A stretch of 64,000 nucleotides of DNA from Nageia nagi (GCA_050084985.1 JBITNC010000001.1:43710001-43774000), one strand, 5' to 3'; counted from the stretch's first letter, positions 36,230 through 49,904 are shown. The notes: generated by a model not told the origin, from the sequence alone. Numbers and translations are program-made.

Positions 36230-37430
36230 AATTTAACAAAGTCAGCTAGGAAAGCATTTAAATTAAAATATTCTCATTTTTATATGTTAGGAGATGTCCT
36301 ATATCATTGAGGTTTTGATGGTATATTTCTCATATGCTTAGAATGGGTGGATTCACAAATTGCAATTTCATTCGCACATGATAGAATATGAGAAGGACAT
36401 TTTAGTGGCCCTATGATAACAAAATGAATAATGCATATGGGATATTATTGGCCCACCATTGAATGTGATTGCATGGAATATGTTAAAAAATATGTTAAAT
36501 GCCAATAACATTCAAATTTATTTAATCAACCATTGTAAGCATTACAACCATGCAAGTATTATGGCCATTTTCAAGATGGGCATTGGATTTGATAGGTTAA
36601 ATATCCCCTATTTCTTTGGGAGGATACAAATTTATAATAATAGCCATAGAATACTTTACAAAATGGGTTGAATCTATTCTTGTTATTTCAATGAAAGGAC
36701 CAAAGATAGCAAAATTCATAAAACATTGTATCATTTATTGTTTTGGGATTCCTGCTTAAATTATCACTGACAATGAAAAGAATTTTCAAAATAAAAAATT
36801 ATTAGCCTTATATAAAGTACCACATTCAAATTAGGTTTTCAATTCCATATTATCCCTAAGGAAATGGATAGGTTTATGCTATAAATAAAACTATTTTTAG
36901 TCTTTACATAAAATAGTTGATAATTCTCATAGTGATTGGCATGCAAGAATTCCACATGCTTTATGGGCTTATTGCACTAGCATTTGAAATCCTATTGGGG
37001 AAACCTTATTTTCCTTAGTTTATGGAGTAGAAGTAGTGATACCTATATAAATAGAAATCCTATCTCTATGAATTTCTCTACAAGATTATATCACTAATGA
37101 AGCAGCTCATCAAATAAGATTAGATCAATTGTTACTCCTAGATAAAAGAAGAGTTATTACATTGGAACACATGCATAACCACCAAAGTCACATTAAACAA
37201 GCCTTTGATAAACAAAATTTAAGATTCATGAATTTAATATAGGATACCTAGTATTAAAGGAAAACTAGCAAACTTCATGAATGGAAAGACAACTTTAAGA
37301 CAAATTTGCTCCTAATTGCTACCCTTACCTAGTTAAAAGAAAATTTGGATCAGGAACATATCACTTACCTATTTAGAAGGTAATAAAGAGCATGAACCAA
37401 TAAATTTCATGCATCTTCATCCCCCTTATA
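36230..37430 (+). pseudogene. Integrase of element C
   Basis: The N-terminal zinc-binding part reads EGHFSGPMITK, MGYYWPTIECDC and EYVKKYVKCQ, where one of the two C-terminal cysteines of the HHCC site has become Tyr. The core contains FTKWVES and IITDNEKNF (second catalytic Asp at about 36769). The C-terminal part ends GTYHL, GNKEHEPINFMHLHPPY near 37430. It would insert element DNA into the genome. Several frameshifts and stops. Confidence 0.85.
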
Positions 37431-37703
37431 GTTAGAATTACTTTTTTTTATGTGTATATTGTAAATAATTAAATAAAAAATCCTACAATCCTACAATGAA
37501 CTGATAAATATGAATGGTTTTAACATATGACAACTAAGAAAATCAATAATGTGCATGTGCCATTGGAAAGAAAAGGGATAAGGCAAGGACCATGGTTTGA
37601 GAAGTTTATATATTTGGGAGATATAGCCATATCCTAACTCACTTAGTTCACTTTCCCAAAAGCATGAAATGTTCTTCGATTACCCATTGACATACAAAAA
37701 GAT

Positions 37704-38007
37704 TTGGCTTTGCGTAATGGTCTAGGTACATATTATGGTTGGAAAATTTATGTTAAAGAAGAAAATATTGAAATTTATTTAGGTAGAATCATGTACTTTC
37801 AAGGTTATTATCATTATTATGAGCAAGTATGTAAAATAAATTTACTATGCTTATATTGGTTTACTACAACACTTAAGCTTATTCTTGATTGTACCTTTAA
37901 TGATTAGGTTTTAGAGGTTGCAAACCCAAAATTCATGAAGTTTACATTCAATTATGACTTGGATGAATCAACTTGTGGAACATTTTTATCATCAAAAGTT
38001 ATATGAT
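37704..38007 (+). pseudogene. Extra ORF remnant downstream of pol (1)
   Basis: An open stretch of 67 codons and its in-frame continuation past one stop (LEVANPKFMKFTFNYDLDES). No family recognised. Tat elements often carry extra genes between pol and the 3' LTR. Confidence 0.35.
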
Positions 38008-38169
38008 TTTTTTCCCTCATTTGTACCTAGACTTAGGAAATTGAAAAAAGTTAAAAGAAATACTAATAAATGATTTTCTAGGATAAATTCAAGATTCATA
38101 TCCTCATCTTTTTTGATTATCATAGAAAAAAAGTGATGATCAAAAGGTTAGAAATCTCTAAACAAGAAC

Positions 38170-38547
38170 ATGTCCAAATCTATTGCATTAGTTGAAGTTT
38201 CATGGATAGATATAGAGGAGATGTTTACATGCAATTGCTTCAAAAGTCCATACACACTTATGGCATATTTTCTTAATTTACCTAAAGAATTGCAGTTAGA
38301 AATAGCCAAAAAATTATTTGAAACTCATGCATTGAATGCATGGGAAATAAAGATAAGTGGTTTAAAATTATAAATTGAAATAAAAGCACAAGAAATATGG
38401 ATAGAAAAAGAATCTAAAATGAGTTTAATAAAATGGTTCCATTTGCATTGGCCTAGTGATAAACCTAAGATTGTGATAGATTGTGTTGAATATGTCCATG
38501 TCAAATTCATGGGTTACCCTCTTATTTTGATATTCTCCAAAGGATGA
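38170..38547 (+). pseudogene. Extra ORF remnant downstream of pol (2)
   Basis: A 126-codon frame with one in-frame TAA (38371-38373). It reads on both sides of it in a protein-like way: LPKELQLEIAKKLFETHALN before, and EIWIEKESKMSLIKWFHLHW and DCVEYVHVKFMGYP after. No family recognised. Function unknown. Confidence 0.45.
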
Positions 38548-39347
38548 GATTATATATGATTACAATTAACTATTTAGTAATAGTTATTTTGTAAATAATT
38601 CCTTGAATGTGAAAACATGATTTGAACAAATCAATCAACATCTAAATGAAAGAAAACAAATAAAACATATTGGACAAGTATATTGTTCTAATATCATTGA
38701 TAATAAAAGTTTTGGTATTTTTATAGGGAGCCTCATCCATACTTTCCACCTTGGAATTCTTCATTACCACCAATTCCACTACCTTCCATTTGTCTATATC
38801 CTACATACATACCTTCCTTTTTGACACTTCCTGAAGAATATATAAAGTTTCAACTTTTTTTGTAAAATGTTAGAGTCATAAAAAACTTCAAACGTCAACC
38901 ACCAATTCTACCCCTCATTTCTTATCCTATTTATTCCCAACCATCTATTCTAGGATAAGATCGTATCCAACTTCAATTGTGATCTCCTTACTATTATTTT
39001 TTATATCATGGATGTTGGATTATTTATAAAAAGCTATTTACCATCATCACTCAGGGATTGTGAATCATCTTCCATTGTGAAAAACTATAAAAGAAAAATA
39101 AGAATATTATGAAAATGAAAAACTACAAAAATAAGATAATATTATAAAATAATAAAAAATCAAAAAATTTAAAAATAAATAAAAATTTATGTTATGTATA
39201 TATGTGTGTGTATAACATGTTCAATCAGTTACTTTCATGCAAATAAAATCTTTATATATGTTATATCTTTGAAAAACCTTTTGTAACTTCTAAAATCTAC
39301 ATATGATATTGTGAGGTTGTTGATTGGATTATAAAATAGCAAACATT

Positions 39348-39677
39348 ATGAATCATCTCCATTGTGCTTCCACACCTACCGATGAAGAGGTGTTTTATCC
39401 ATATCACATTCCACCTACTCCTTGTGATTTGTCTTCACCTTACACTTTACATTCACCATGCACATTCCCAAGTGACCATGTAGAGAGTCAAGTCTAGCCA
39501 TCAAACTTACATACAAATTACTTTTATGAGTTACCTAAGGATGTCTAGATTAAAATTTTATCCATGGCAATAGTGATGAGTCTATTGGATAGGTATGATC
39601 ATGCTTATAATGCTCTAAAAGATTCCTTTTGGGTGGACTCTTTTTTTATCATAAACCATGTTGGGGAACTTGATTGA
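39348..39677 (+). pseudogene. Extra ORF remnant downstream of pol (3)
   Basis: A 110-codon frame with two in-frame TAG codons. The N-terminal half is rich in Pro, Ser and Thr (YHIPPTPCDLSSPYTLHSP). The second half is ordinary (LLDRYDHAYNALKDSFWVDS). No family recognised. Confidence 0.4.
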
Positions 39678-40153
39678 TTCATAATATACCTAATGAATAA
39701 TTTCTCCAAGATTCATCTACCTACTTTCTAAACCAAATTTCATGTGGAGGATTATGATTAATGCCCATATCAATCCACTTGTCTGTAGATTCATTAAATT
39801 CTATGGACCACCATCCCTACACCCTTAGGAGTCTTTTGATGATATTACTATGGCCCATATAATATTTTGTAAATTTTTTCCATTGATATTTCATATTTTT
39901 TGTGTTTAGGCCTACTCATTGGATTGTCAACCATATTATTCATACTTGTCATTTTTACCCATCACTCATAATGAGCTACGACAAACCCTCAATCGACTAG
40001 GAATACATTATGTACAGATAAAAGACATTGATTAAAATAAAAAAGTATAAAAACCAAAAAATTCAAAAATTAAAAAAACCAAAAAATAAAAAATTACAAA
40101 ACATAAAATAAAAAATTACAAAAACCAAAAAAATAAAAATTATAAAAACCGAA

Positions 40154-40187
<34 letters not shown>

Positions 40188-42160
40188 TATATACTCAAAA
40201 AATTATTTCTAAAGCATCTTAGCTATTGGGTGCACTGCCCTATGTGTTTGCATTATACCATAGTGTTCACTTTGTTCATTTTTTCTATCATGTGAAGCTA
40301 TTAAATATGAAACATAATGATTATAGTAACCTACCAAGATAAGTATGTAAGCACCCTATAAATCCATTCATACATTTTTCATATATATAGCTATATAATA
40401 AATAAAGGATTAGTTTATAGGTATAATATTCATGTTCTATTTTGTCAAAATATCTTTTACAAGGTTTCTAAAACTTTGGATGATAAACAAGGATGACCTT
40501 ATACACTATTAAGATGTTGTGAGCTCATACATCTTTACACATTATAAATCTTGAACTGTTCAAAGATTTGATGTTCTTAGAGCATAATTTTAAATGAGTA
40601 TCCATCCTATTACTTCATTTTATCTCAAACCCAAGAGATAGGATAGAAAGGAAAAGATAAAAAGAAAAAATGTAAAAAAAAAAGAAACAAAAAGAAAATA
40701 AAAGTAGAATTATTGGGTGATTACAGTATCCTCTATCAAGGGCTATGGATGCCTGACTAGCAACAAAGCAAGGTTGTAATGGGATCTAAGGGTTAATCTT
40801 CACTAGGGATATGAATGCCTTCTTGGAAGTGAGGTATATCTTATGAAGAGGTGACATGTCCATCCTTTGAGATGGACCTCTAGATGTTTCACATGGATGA
40901 ATCAACTTATATATCTTATGCTCTTAGAGAATTAAATTATTGAATGTTAAGAGAAGGAAATGAATATCATTTCACACACACATGAGTTAATAATAAACTT
41001 AAGTGTATCATAGCTTTATTTATATCATCCTTGGTAGAAGAAATTGAAATGAAATATTTTTGATGAATTTAGTGTGAATATATTACTTATTATAGGTCTT
41101 TATTATGTTATAAATCCACCTCATTCCATAATATTTATATCTCATTATTATAATCTTGATGGGTTAACCAAATTATCATGTTTAAACATCTAAATAGTTA
41201 TACCATACATTTATACATCCATCAATGTGTGCTCATGTGTATACATTCATAGCAACTACATTCATACATATATCCATGTATGTCCATAACATGTATACTA
41301 TTTTACATATATACATCATCACATTTGTATAAGTATCCAAGAAAAATGGAAAATGATGATATCTGATTTTGTACTATTACAAATAAAATATGATCCTACA
41401 CATAGCAACTTCATTAAATATATTAACTCATGTTATTACTATACATACAACTATAATTTTACTATATTAATTTGTGAAAATATGCATCAAATGCTAAGCT
41501 AAAATCATATCAAAACATGAAATCAAACATTTATGAGTTAAGATGCCAACACCTAACACATGCATTTAAAAACATGTATCATCAATAACGCATACATCAT
41601 AAATATAATATCAAAATATGAATGAAATATCATCATAAAAAACAAATATAAAACATTCATTAATAGATCAAAAATAAATCATCATGTCCATATCATACCC
41701 CTCATGATCATAAAAATATAGTATCAATATCAAATAACATAATAACATATGATATCATCATGTCAGGGCATCCCCATAAGAACTGCCCTTACCTTGTCCT
41801 TTGCTCTCCCTATTTCTCAAACCTAGGCAAGTATTACCCACTAAACCACTAGGAGTAGTTTGTTTTCCCAATTTACATAGGTTAGATGATCTCATAGACT
41901 ACTAAGATGAAACTCCCATAGTCACATCCTTGTTAAGGGACAATACTAGCCTCACTAGCCTCCCTTATGTAATGCTGGTGCTTTGAAATCCACTAGATAT
42001 AGATGTAGATAAGGTGTAAATATCTATGGGAATATATCCTCTAGAAGAAAGAGGATACTTTATGCCAGCTACATATGAAGGTACACCTACTATTTAAGTG
42101 GCTAGAATACCCATGTAGTAATCTCTTTGTTGATAAATACCTTAAATGAAAGATAAAGTT
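39678..42160. other. Element C 3' non-coding region, A-rich and AT-rich
   Basis: Includes very A-rich runs of AAAATTACAAAAACC type (40020-40150), an AT microsatellite (40157-40192) and anonymous AT-rich sequence. No gene recognised. Confidence 0.55.
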
Positions 42161-42164
42161 TGAC

Positions 42165-43650
42165 TCTTTATACCTATAGAAGTATCATCTCCCCTTCCTT
42201 ACTACTATTGAAGAGACTATGCCATGGCTTTAGCTTCATCTCTCTCTTACCTATAATGGTCTCTCTCAAACTTGTACTTGTAGTGAGCTGAGTTAGCCTA
42301 CGCTAACTAAAATCTTAGCTCTAAAATCTCACCTAATAGGGTATAGATAATAGGTACCTAAGGATCAAGTACCTCATCCTCTTAAACATTAAAATCCTTT
42401 TATATATGACCTTCTTAAGGATGTTTATTGTTGACTCTATCTTAGCCTTCTCTACCATAACTACCTTAACATTCAGGACCTCTACCCTCTACTGTACTTG
42501 GTACCCATGATCCTCACCATCCACTTATTTTAGATCAACCTAAAACTAGGAATAAAAAGCCTTAGTAACCTCCACATAATATTCTCTTAAATCCTCCTCC
42601 AAAGCCTCCTCCTACATGAGATCTAGCTCTACATACACTAGGGGTTGAATCCTCTCAATAGGTTATGTCACCTCTCTATGAAAGCATAAAGGAACTGGTG
42701 GAACATCTTGAATAAGAACAAATTATTGGATCATAATGTCAAAGTATAAGTAGTTAAGAAACTCAGTTATGCAACTGCTAAGTACCCTGGCCTATCATAT
42801 GCCCATCACTAGAACTATAGCTCTTCCCAAATCGGATAAAGATGATATGGTCTAAATCTGACATGGTTTGGAACTAGTTAAGAAATCATGGTCTGATAAT
42901 AAATAATATCTTGATGAATACCATTTGTTGGAAAAATATAGAAATCCTCTTGCCATCATATGATACCTATTTGATACATAGTGTGTGTGTGGAATGTAGG
43001 TACTAGAAGTCCAGAAGGATGAGCTATGGAGATATGCTCATATACCCTAGCCTATAATGTAATCATCATAGATAATGAGGACCTATGACCCTAGGAGTAA
43101 AAGAAGAGCTCCTTATAAATTTTTCCAATAAGGTGGGATTCCATGCATACATTATCTTATGTTAAAGCATATCTACAACTATAGGCAATAGAGACTAAGG
43201 GAACCTACCACTACCTATATTTGGGATGGCATAGCATTGTATCATAACCATAAGGTAGGAAATTATTATTAACCCCTAGAAATCATCTCTCTAATAGCAA
43301 AATCATGGGATCCCCCTAAATAAATATCTATAAATATGATCCCAATAGATCCTTCACTATACATAGAAGCAATGGTTGGATGCACTAAATCTCTATCTAC
43401 TGCATGGTGGATCCTCTAACCCTAAATGGGAAGGTGATATAAGTAGTGAATATCCTCCATCCTAATGTTCATATTCCCTATTAGGAGATGAAATGTACTA
43501 GTGGTGGAATTCCACCTCTCTAGTAAAGCTATTAGGAGGGGATAATCTTAATGAATATGACCCATAAAGTGTCCAACTCCAAACCTAACCACTCAAAAAA
43601 AGGTATGATCATCATTAGATAATAAATCTTGACCCTAGTAAAGGATGCTC
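42165..43650 (-). pseudogene. Antisense plant mobile domain (PMD) gene remnant
   Basis: On the minus strand from about 43590 down, one frame reads LLERWNSTTSTFHLLIGNMN, then IRMEDIHYLYHLPI, then HHAVDRDLVHP. This is the conserved opening of the plant mobile domain (aminotransferase-like PMD), a family found in plant transposable elements and some host genes. Lower down, 42620-42165 reads as a charged, probably coiled-coil tail (VVMVEKAKIESTINILKKV, ERDEAKAMA). Many stops interrupt it, so no long ORF survives. It lies antisense between pol and the 3' LTR of element C. Extra antisense genes at this place are established for Tat-lineage elements. Confidence 0.75.
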
Positions 43651-44951
43651 AAGTACCACCATTATGGCTCAAATACTTATAACACCTAAGTAATAGACAT
43701 AAATATAGTTAAGCTATGCTATAAAAAAAATAATTAACCTAAGTTTGGTCATTAGTGACTGAACCTAACAATTGTAGGGTCACCAGTGTTCAAGGTCAAA
43801 TGCTAGCATTACTACTAACCCTTAGCTCTAGTCAATGACCATGGTTGAGGGTTTTGAAAAAACTTAAATTTAGCCATAAAAAGTGAAATTCAAAATTTTA
43901 AAAGGTTAAAATATTTCTAAAAAGAAAAATAAACTACTCAATGATTTTAGTTTTTCAAAATATGAAGTAAAAATACATAACATAACAAAAATTGAAAGGG
44001 GGGTTTGTAAACCCTACCTCCTCCTTCATTGGTCTCCTCTAATGCACCTAGCATCCTTGTGGTGGCCTCCTAGTCCACATGAATGATGGTAAGTGGATAA
44101 AAAGGAGGTTTAAAACTCAAAAAATATGGGATAGGAAAATGACAGAGCCTTGGCAAGTGAAAATGATAAATTAGAAAGGGACAACAAGACTTTTTCTTTT
44201 TATTACTTCATGCAATAAAATGCTAATGATTTAGGATCAAGTGCTAATGAATTAAGAGGTTAATTAATGATTAGGATTGAGCACCAAAATTGACAAAAAA
44301 TAAATAAATAAAAAATTAAAATTTACCCTCCTCCCAATAGAAATATCAGATTATTAATAGGAAAAAAATAGCCCTTCTCTTAACTAGATATCAACAGGGT
44401 CCATAGAAGTTGTGAATTGACAACAAACATTTCCACATTTAAGACCAAGCACTTGGCTTAACAAATTACTCAAAGTAATATGAAGAGAAGAGATTAGGGC
44501 TCTCAAAGTATCTCAAACTTTAAAAATTGAATATAATAAAAAATAGAATAATCTTTTGCACAAGATTATTATGAAACCTCATTGTTGGGCCAAAAGATAG
44601 TACTATCAAAATCAAATCATATACACAAAGTGATGGTTAATGACACATAATCTCTTAGAAATGAAAAATGAAGACAAATAGACTCATCATGTAATTATCT
44701 TAACAAGCCTATAGTATGGATGATCAACACATGTGATTGTTTTGGTATACACTCAAAATTATTTTCAAAATGCATCAAGAGCAAAAGATGAAAATATTTT
44801 TTATCATTATTTGATCAATCAAATCTTAGCTTACTTGAGATACAAATTCAATTTTAAACATTGACCCCAAATTCAATCACACAAGTTAAGGAACTTGAAC
44901 ATACCCACATAAAGTTTTGAATTATCACCTGCTACTAACAACTACTAATTT
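43651..44951. other. Element C 3' non-coding region before the LTR
   Basis: No gene recognised. It could contain the promoter of the antisense PMD gene, but no clear signal was seen. Confidence 0.45.
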
Positions 44952-44965
44952 AAAAAGGGGAAAAA
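44952..44965 (+). other. Polypurine tract of element C
   Basis: AAAAAGGGGAAAAA directly before the LTR start TGTAGACACC. Confidence 0.8.
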
Positions 44966-45799
44966 TGTAGACACCTAAAAATGACCTTCATTTTTAGGAT
45001 GAATAAGAAAAGGATCAATAACAAAGCACATGTAAAAAAGCCCTAATTTTATGAAAATAACCAAAAATGCTCTCAATCACTAGTGACCAACCCTAGTTGT
45101 CGATGCTCAATATTAATCACTAGCAACTCTAAAGTTGGAAAAATCAAAATAAAAATGGAAACATCTAAAGCATATTAGGAAGAAAGCAAATGATAATGGA
45201 TGAATCACCATTGATCCCATGCATTCCTAATTTGGATCACAACCATGATAAAAATGGATAAGCTTTTCTATCTAGATTTTTATCTCCAAAAATGAAAATA
45301 TTGCTTATTTCCAAAATTTGTAAATAAAGCCTTAACCATGAAGCAAAAGGTCCCAATTCAAATGCAAGATTACTCTATCAAAATGTATATAGGTTTTATT
45401 GAATTATATACATTATTGTTTTACTTTTTATACATGTTTATGCTCATTTTATACTACTCTCATGGTATGGACATGTATGTTTGATGAGTTTGATATTTGC
45501 ATGTGTGCAAGGTTAATAGGTGTAGAGCAATTAAACTTGAAGAGTTTAAAAAAAGAAAATATCCAAAATTTTCCTATAGGTTTTTGATAACAATCCTTCA
45601 AATTTGCAAACATCAAAATCAAGCCTATGAAGGCCTTTGGACATTCTTATGTAAAAAGCCCTTTGTATAAGGCAACGGATCGAAATGGATTCATTATTTA
45701 TAATCATTTTGAGGTCTATACCAAACAAAAATAAAGAAGTTTGTTGGTTGTAGCATATCTTATCTTACATGCTTGGATGGTTACTTTTTGGGTATGATA
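44966..45799 (+). repeat. Element C 3' LTR
   Basis: 834 bp, homologous to 26696-27533. It ends GGTATGATA where the 5' copy ends GGTATGACA, a single C-to-T change at the terminal CA. The second CCTAC follows at 45800-45804. Confidence 0.9.
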
Positions 45800-46184
45800 C
45801 CTACATATCCTTTATCTATGATACATGTAAGGACACACACATATTTAACTTACACTTGATTCCTTTATCTTTATTTTATGTATTTATTTTACATTTTGAC
45901 ATCAATTCATTATTCTATTACTGCATTGTTATACTACTATTTCCCCTTATTCATATATGTTTGTTAGATTTAATTAGCTTAGGTAATGCATAATTAAACA
46001 TTTATGTATTTTTAGTTCAATTTAGATTAAAAACCTAGGTGTACCAAAACATATATCAACATATTGGCATACACTTGTTTATGATTTTATCTTTCTCTTA
46101 ATTAGGGTTAGAATAAAAGTTGTTTTCCAACCTATAATTTTATTGTAATGTTGAACCTATTAAGGGTTTTATTTACACATTATA

Positions 46185-46598
46185 TTTTAGGATCCTACAT
46201 CCTAACATTTACTTAGGTTTATTTATGTTTTAGTTAATTTAATTATTTACTTGCATCAACTTGTAATGTGAACCATCATATTTTGTAAGGAAAAATACCA
46301 TTTTGATTGTAAACCACCAATTAGGGTAAGAGGAATATAAATACTTGTAAGAGGGGTAAAGAGAGCATCTTAGAAAATCATTTATCTTTTTGATTTGTAA
46401 GGAGGAAGCCCCCTCAAAATGGCCTATGATTTGTATTGCTATCAATAAAGTTATTTATTTTATTATCTTTTGTTAATCTAAGTATCTTATTCCATTTGCT
46501 TTACTTGATGCATTATGAGCTTGTGGTTATTTTGTATTTTACTATTTTCTTATGGTATTTGGGAAAAACCCCTTTTTAGTTCTATTAGGTTCCTAACA
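46185..46598 (+). repeat. Short LTR (X1)
   Basis: About 414 bp, ending GGTTCCTAACA. The start is inferred from the copy at 54673, where TGTTAGGA is the exact inverse of the terminal TCCTAACA. TATAAATA at 46336-46343 is a likely TATA box. Confidence 0.65.
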
Positions 46599-46600
46599 AG

Positions 46601-46612
46601 TGGTATCAAAGC
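46601..46612 (+). other. Primer-binding site, tRNA-Met type (X1)
   Basis: TGGTATCAAAGC, two bases after the LTR end. Confidence 0.75.
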
Positions 46613-49600
46613 TTTGATTTTTGCTACCTATGGGCATTTTTATGTGGTCACATCGAGTGAGAAAGCTAAAAATTATCCTTTTTGCAACTAAAACACTACC
46701 CAATGTTTTGTAGATTGGAAGGTTGCATTGAAGTGAAACCTTAGAAATTGCTATTTTTTCAGCCAACAAATTATCCATTTTGTTTTTTTGAATCTCAAGA
46801 AACCTCAAACTTGTTTCCCAAAATAGCAACTCCAAAATAGGAAAAAATTTCCTAAGTGATTATCTTCCAAACCATGGGGAATTGGAAAAATTTGAGAGTG
46901 CTTGTGGATTCATGGTGGATAATATTGTTATTTACATCTTATTTCTCTTCATTCAAGAGAGATTTATTGGTGATTGGTTTAATTTATTTATTTTTGGAGT
47001 TTTATCTTCCTAGGAATGATCTATGTTGAAGAAAATGATTTATTCTTGGTTTCTTGGAGGAGACTTGGTTGAACTTCATTATTCTTATACTTCATCTAGT
47101 ACTCTTATTATTTTTATATAGACATTTTTACATTTATAGATGCCTTGTTTACAAAATATTATTGGGAGATGGGGAAGAAGGTATTCATGCTTATGGAGAA
47201 TAACATAAAATATGATGGTATTTTTTTAAAATGGTGAATGAATATGTATTTATCCTTAAGTCTATTGCGACTTATTTGAGGAATTTTGTGATTGATTAAA
47301 GGACTATTATAGCTCATTTAAAACAATTGCAACTAGTTTGGGAATTTTCTATGGTTGGCCTAAGGATAATTTAATGGCATTGATATACTTATGATTAACA
47401 AAATATGCATCTATTATATACCCTTTTTGTTATTTTTGTAAGTAAAATTGACTCCACATACAATTGCTTTACATACCCTATAATAATATATCTCTATTCA
47501 TGATGCTAATTATAGTTTATCCTAATATTAAGGTATCTGCAATCATACATTAAATCATGATGCATATCATTAACTTTAAACCAATATATAAACATGAGCC
47601 ATTTTTGTATGTTTCTTAACAAACCAAAAATCAACAATGAGTGTATAATATAGCATCAATTTATAAAAAAAAATAATAAAATATTTCTTCAAATAAATAA
47701 GGTATTAAAAAATAAAATTATGCTATAGGTAGTTTGCTTTATCATGCTTTCTACATTGAACTTATGAAGTTGCATAAATAAATACATACCTTGCACTCAA
47801 TAGTTATTGCTCTTTTATGTAACTCATAATGAATCTATATGGAAAGTTTATTTACTTTAGTTTGCATCTTATCCCTCATAATATCTCGATGTTACCTCAT
47901 AACATAATTATATCTTAAGATGTGATTCCTATGAGCATAAAGTGCTATAGTCAAATATGTTTATTTATTTTGGAATATTTACCTCATGATCTATTTAGTT
48001 TGGTATTATATTTTTATCATATTTTAGTTTTGAGGTATTCTAATTCAATGTAAATATTTGTTTCTTCATAAACATATCCCATATCCTCTCAAGATCTATT
48101 TAGATAAAAATAATTCCTCCTCATTCCATTATTGTAGCTAAATTTGATGTAATATATCATATTTTGGCTCTTGTAGTGTTCCGTATTATCGAAGCCTGTA
48201 AATAGGATCCATCACATAACTTTAATAAAATCCAACATGATGATGTATCCTCTCTTAATGCTCAAATTCTTTATACAAATTCCAAGTAAAGGAATTCATT
48301 GGTGTTCTAATTTGGATGCCACCTCTCTATTGTGATCCATAGGCATAGATATCAAGTGACTACATATCTCTCATCTCTCAAACATGACCTTTAATCTTTC
48401 TACTAGAGATATCAAAAAAGGAGGAGGAAGGAAAACTACTTGGATTACCTAAACACAACATGGATTTAACTAAAAAATACTTTCATCAAAGCTCTTACAT
48501 AATCAACAAGTTAACATGAACTAGAGAATGGTGTTATTATCATCCTGACTACATGAAGCTACACATATCTCATGGTGTCTATTTTCCCCTTAACTAAATA
48601 AAGGCTTGTTCACACTAAATATGTATTGAGATAAACCATATTATCCTTAAATATCAATGTATATGCAAATTTGTCCAACATGGAATTAGATACCAAGAAG
48701 GATTTTATATTCATTTATCTAATCTACTATGAAATTAATGGCCAATTCCATTGCCTATTTAGAGGTTCCCACACTTTGAAATCATTAATAATTATGAATA
48801 TAAAAAATATGTTGTAGTTTATATCAAATAAGCCATCCACCTTAGACAAAAAGTGATTATTAATAGATTCTATAGCACACTAATTTTTAGACTCAAGTCA
48901 TGTCCTATTTCGAACCATAACAATATACAAATTAGAAGTATCACATCAGTATTGAAGATTCTTGAAGGATCATCGATTGGCATATTATTGTTAAACCAAC
49001 TAGGGCTAATTTATTTGGTGTTAACATAAGGAACTTATTCCTGACTTTAAATATAGATGGAGTCCCTTGATTAAGATATATAGGCTTCTTGATTCAATAA
49101 AAAATGTTGTATTTTTACTCTCTTTTGTTTTCTTTATTCTTACACATGAGAGTTGCACTACATGCTCTCTTGCTCTTATTATATATATATATATATTATA
49201 TAATATATATATTATATTATAGTTATGTTGATAATTTTGGTCACCCATCAATATTAATATCAAATTTTAAAATTTATAGACAACACACACTCTTTGATCC
49301 ATGCAATTAAATTTTTCAATTTCATTAATGACCTTGGATTGGATATGTTTATTATATTTTTAATATCTTCTCTTAATCAAGTTCTTAAATCTTCCATACA
49401 ACATATTATCCAAATTTATTACAAGATTAAAACTAGTAGTAAATTCATTATTATATTCTTCTATGGATAGAATTTATCTAGTTTTAATAAGTTGTGCTAT
49501 GTAAAAAGTTAAATCTATATACCATAATCTTTTGGAATTATTTCCATAAAGGAACTCTATGGATTCTTTTTAATTCCCCATTGAACCATACAAGTGCTTC

Positions 49601-49904
49601 CCATTCAAAATATCTTAGTGCTAAACAAACTCCACATAAAGATGGTATATTATGCATGAACATATTCATATTCATCTTTGTGGTAGATTGAGTAGGTTTT
49701 TACCCAAAATAATGGTTGAGCAATCTTAGGGATTAAAACTTCTTTATAAGAAAATACAACTTCCAAAAAGTAATCCAAACTAAGATCTTCATAAAATTTA
49801 GTTATAAAATTATCTCTAAAATTGATACTCTAATGGACCTTAATATAATTTATCTTTAGCTTCAAAATATACCTATAAATGTTTTTTCTTTGAGCATATC
49901 ATTC
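46613..49904. other. Retroelement interior debris and anonymous AT-rich DNA
   Basis: 46613-46760 matches the sequence after the LTR at 55087. 46960-47150 matches the interior of the minus-strand LTR element near 19300-19500. From 47200 to 49900 no family was recognised. AT-rich alternating repeats lie at about 49180-49220. Confidence 0.55.

Larger units (their letters stand above)
26696..45799 (+). mobile_element. Element C: 19.1-kb Tat-type Ty3/gypsy retrotransposon
   Basis: LTRs of 838 and 834 bp (26696-27533 and 44966-45799) start TGTAGACACC, and CCTAC target duplications flank them. Inside are a leader of about 1.7 kb, gag, protease, reverse transcriptase with RNase H, a second archaeal-type RNase H and integrase in that order. 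The second RNase H is diagnostic of the Tat/Ogre lineage. About 7.5 kb follow pol, holding two sense ORF remnants and an antisense plant-mobile-domain remnant. All frames carry stops. LTR identity is roughly 85% by eye over the first 230 bp, so the insertion is old. Confidence 0.93.
45805..46760 (+). repeat. Composite repeat X, copy 1 (right part)
   Basis: Continues the sequence broken at 26690 and is collinear with 54290-55243. It contains a short LTR and primer site. Confidence 0.85.

Noticed and set aside
44966-46598. A single 1.63-kb LTR preceded by a purine tract and followed by a primer site
   Set aside because: The paralogous site at 54285-54289 shows that the first 834 bp are the 3' LTR of element C followed by CCTAC, and the rest belongs to host repeat X.
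49021-49310. Overlapping ORFs on both strands
   Set aside because: They run through an AT microsatellite and have Ile/Tyr-rich low-complexity products.
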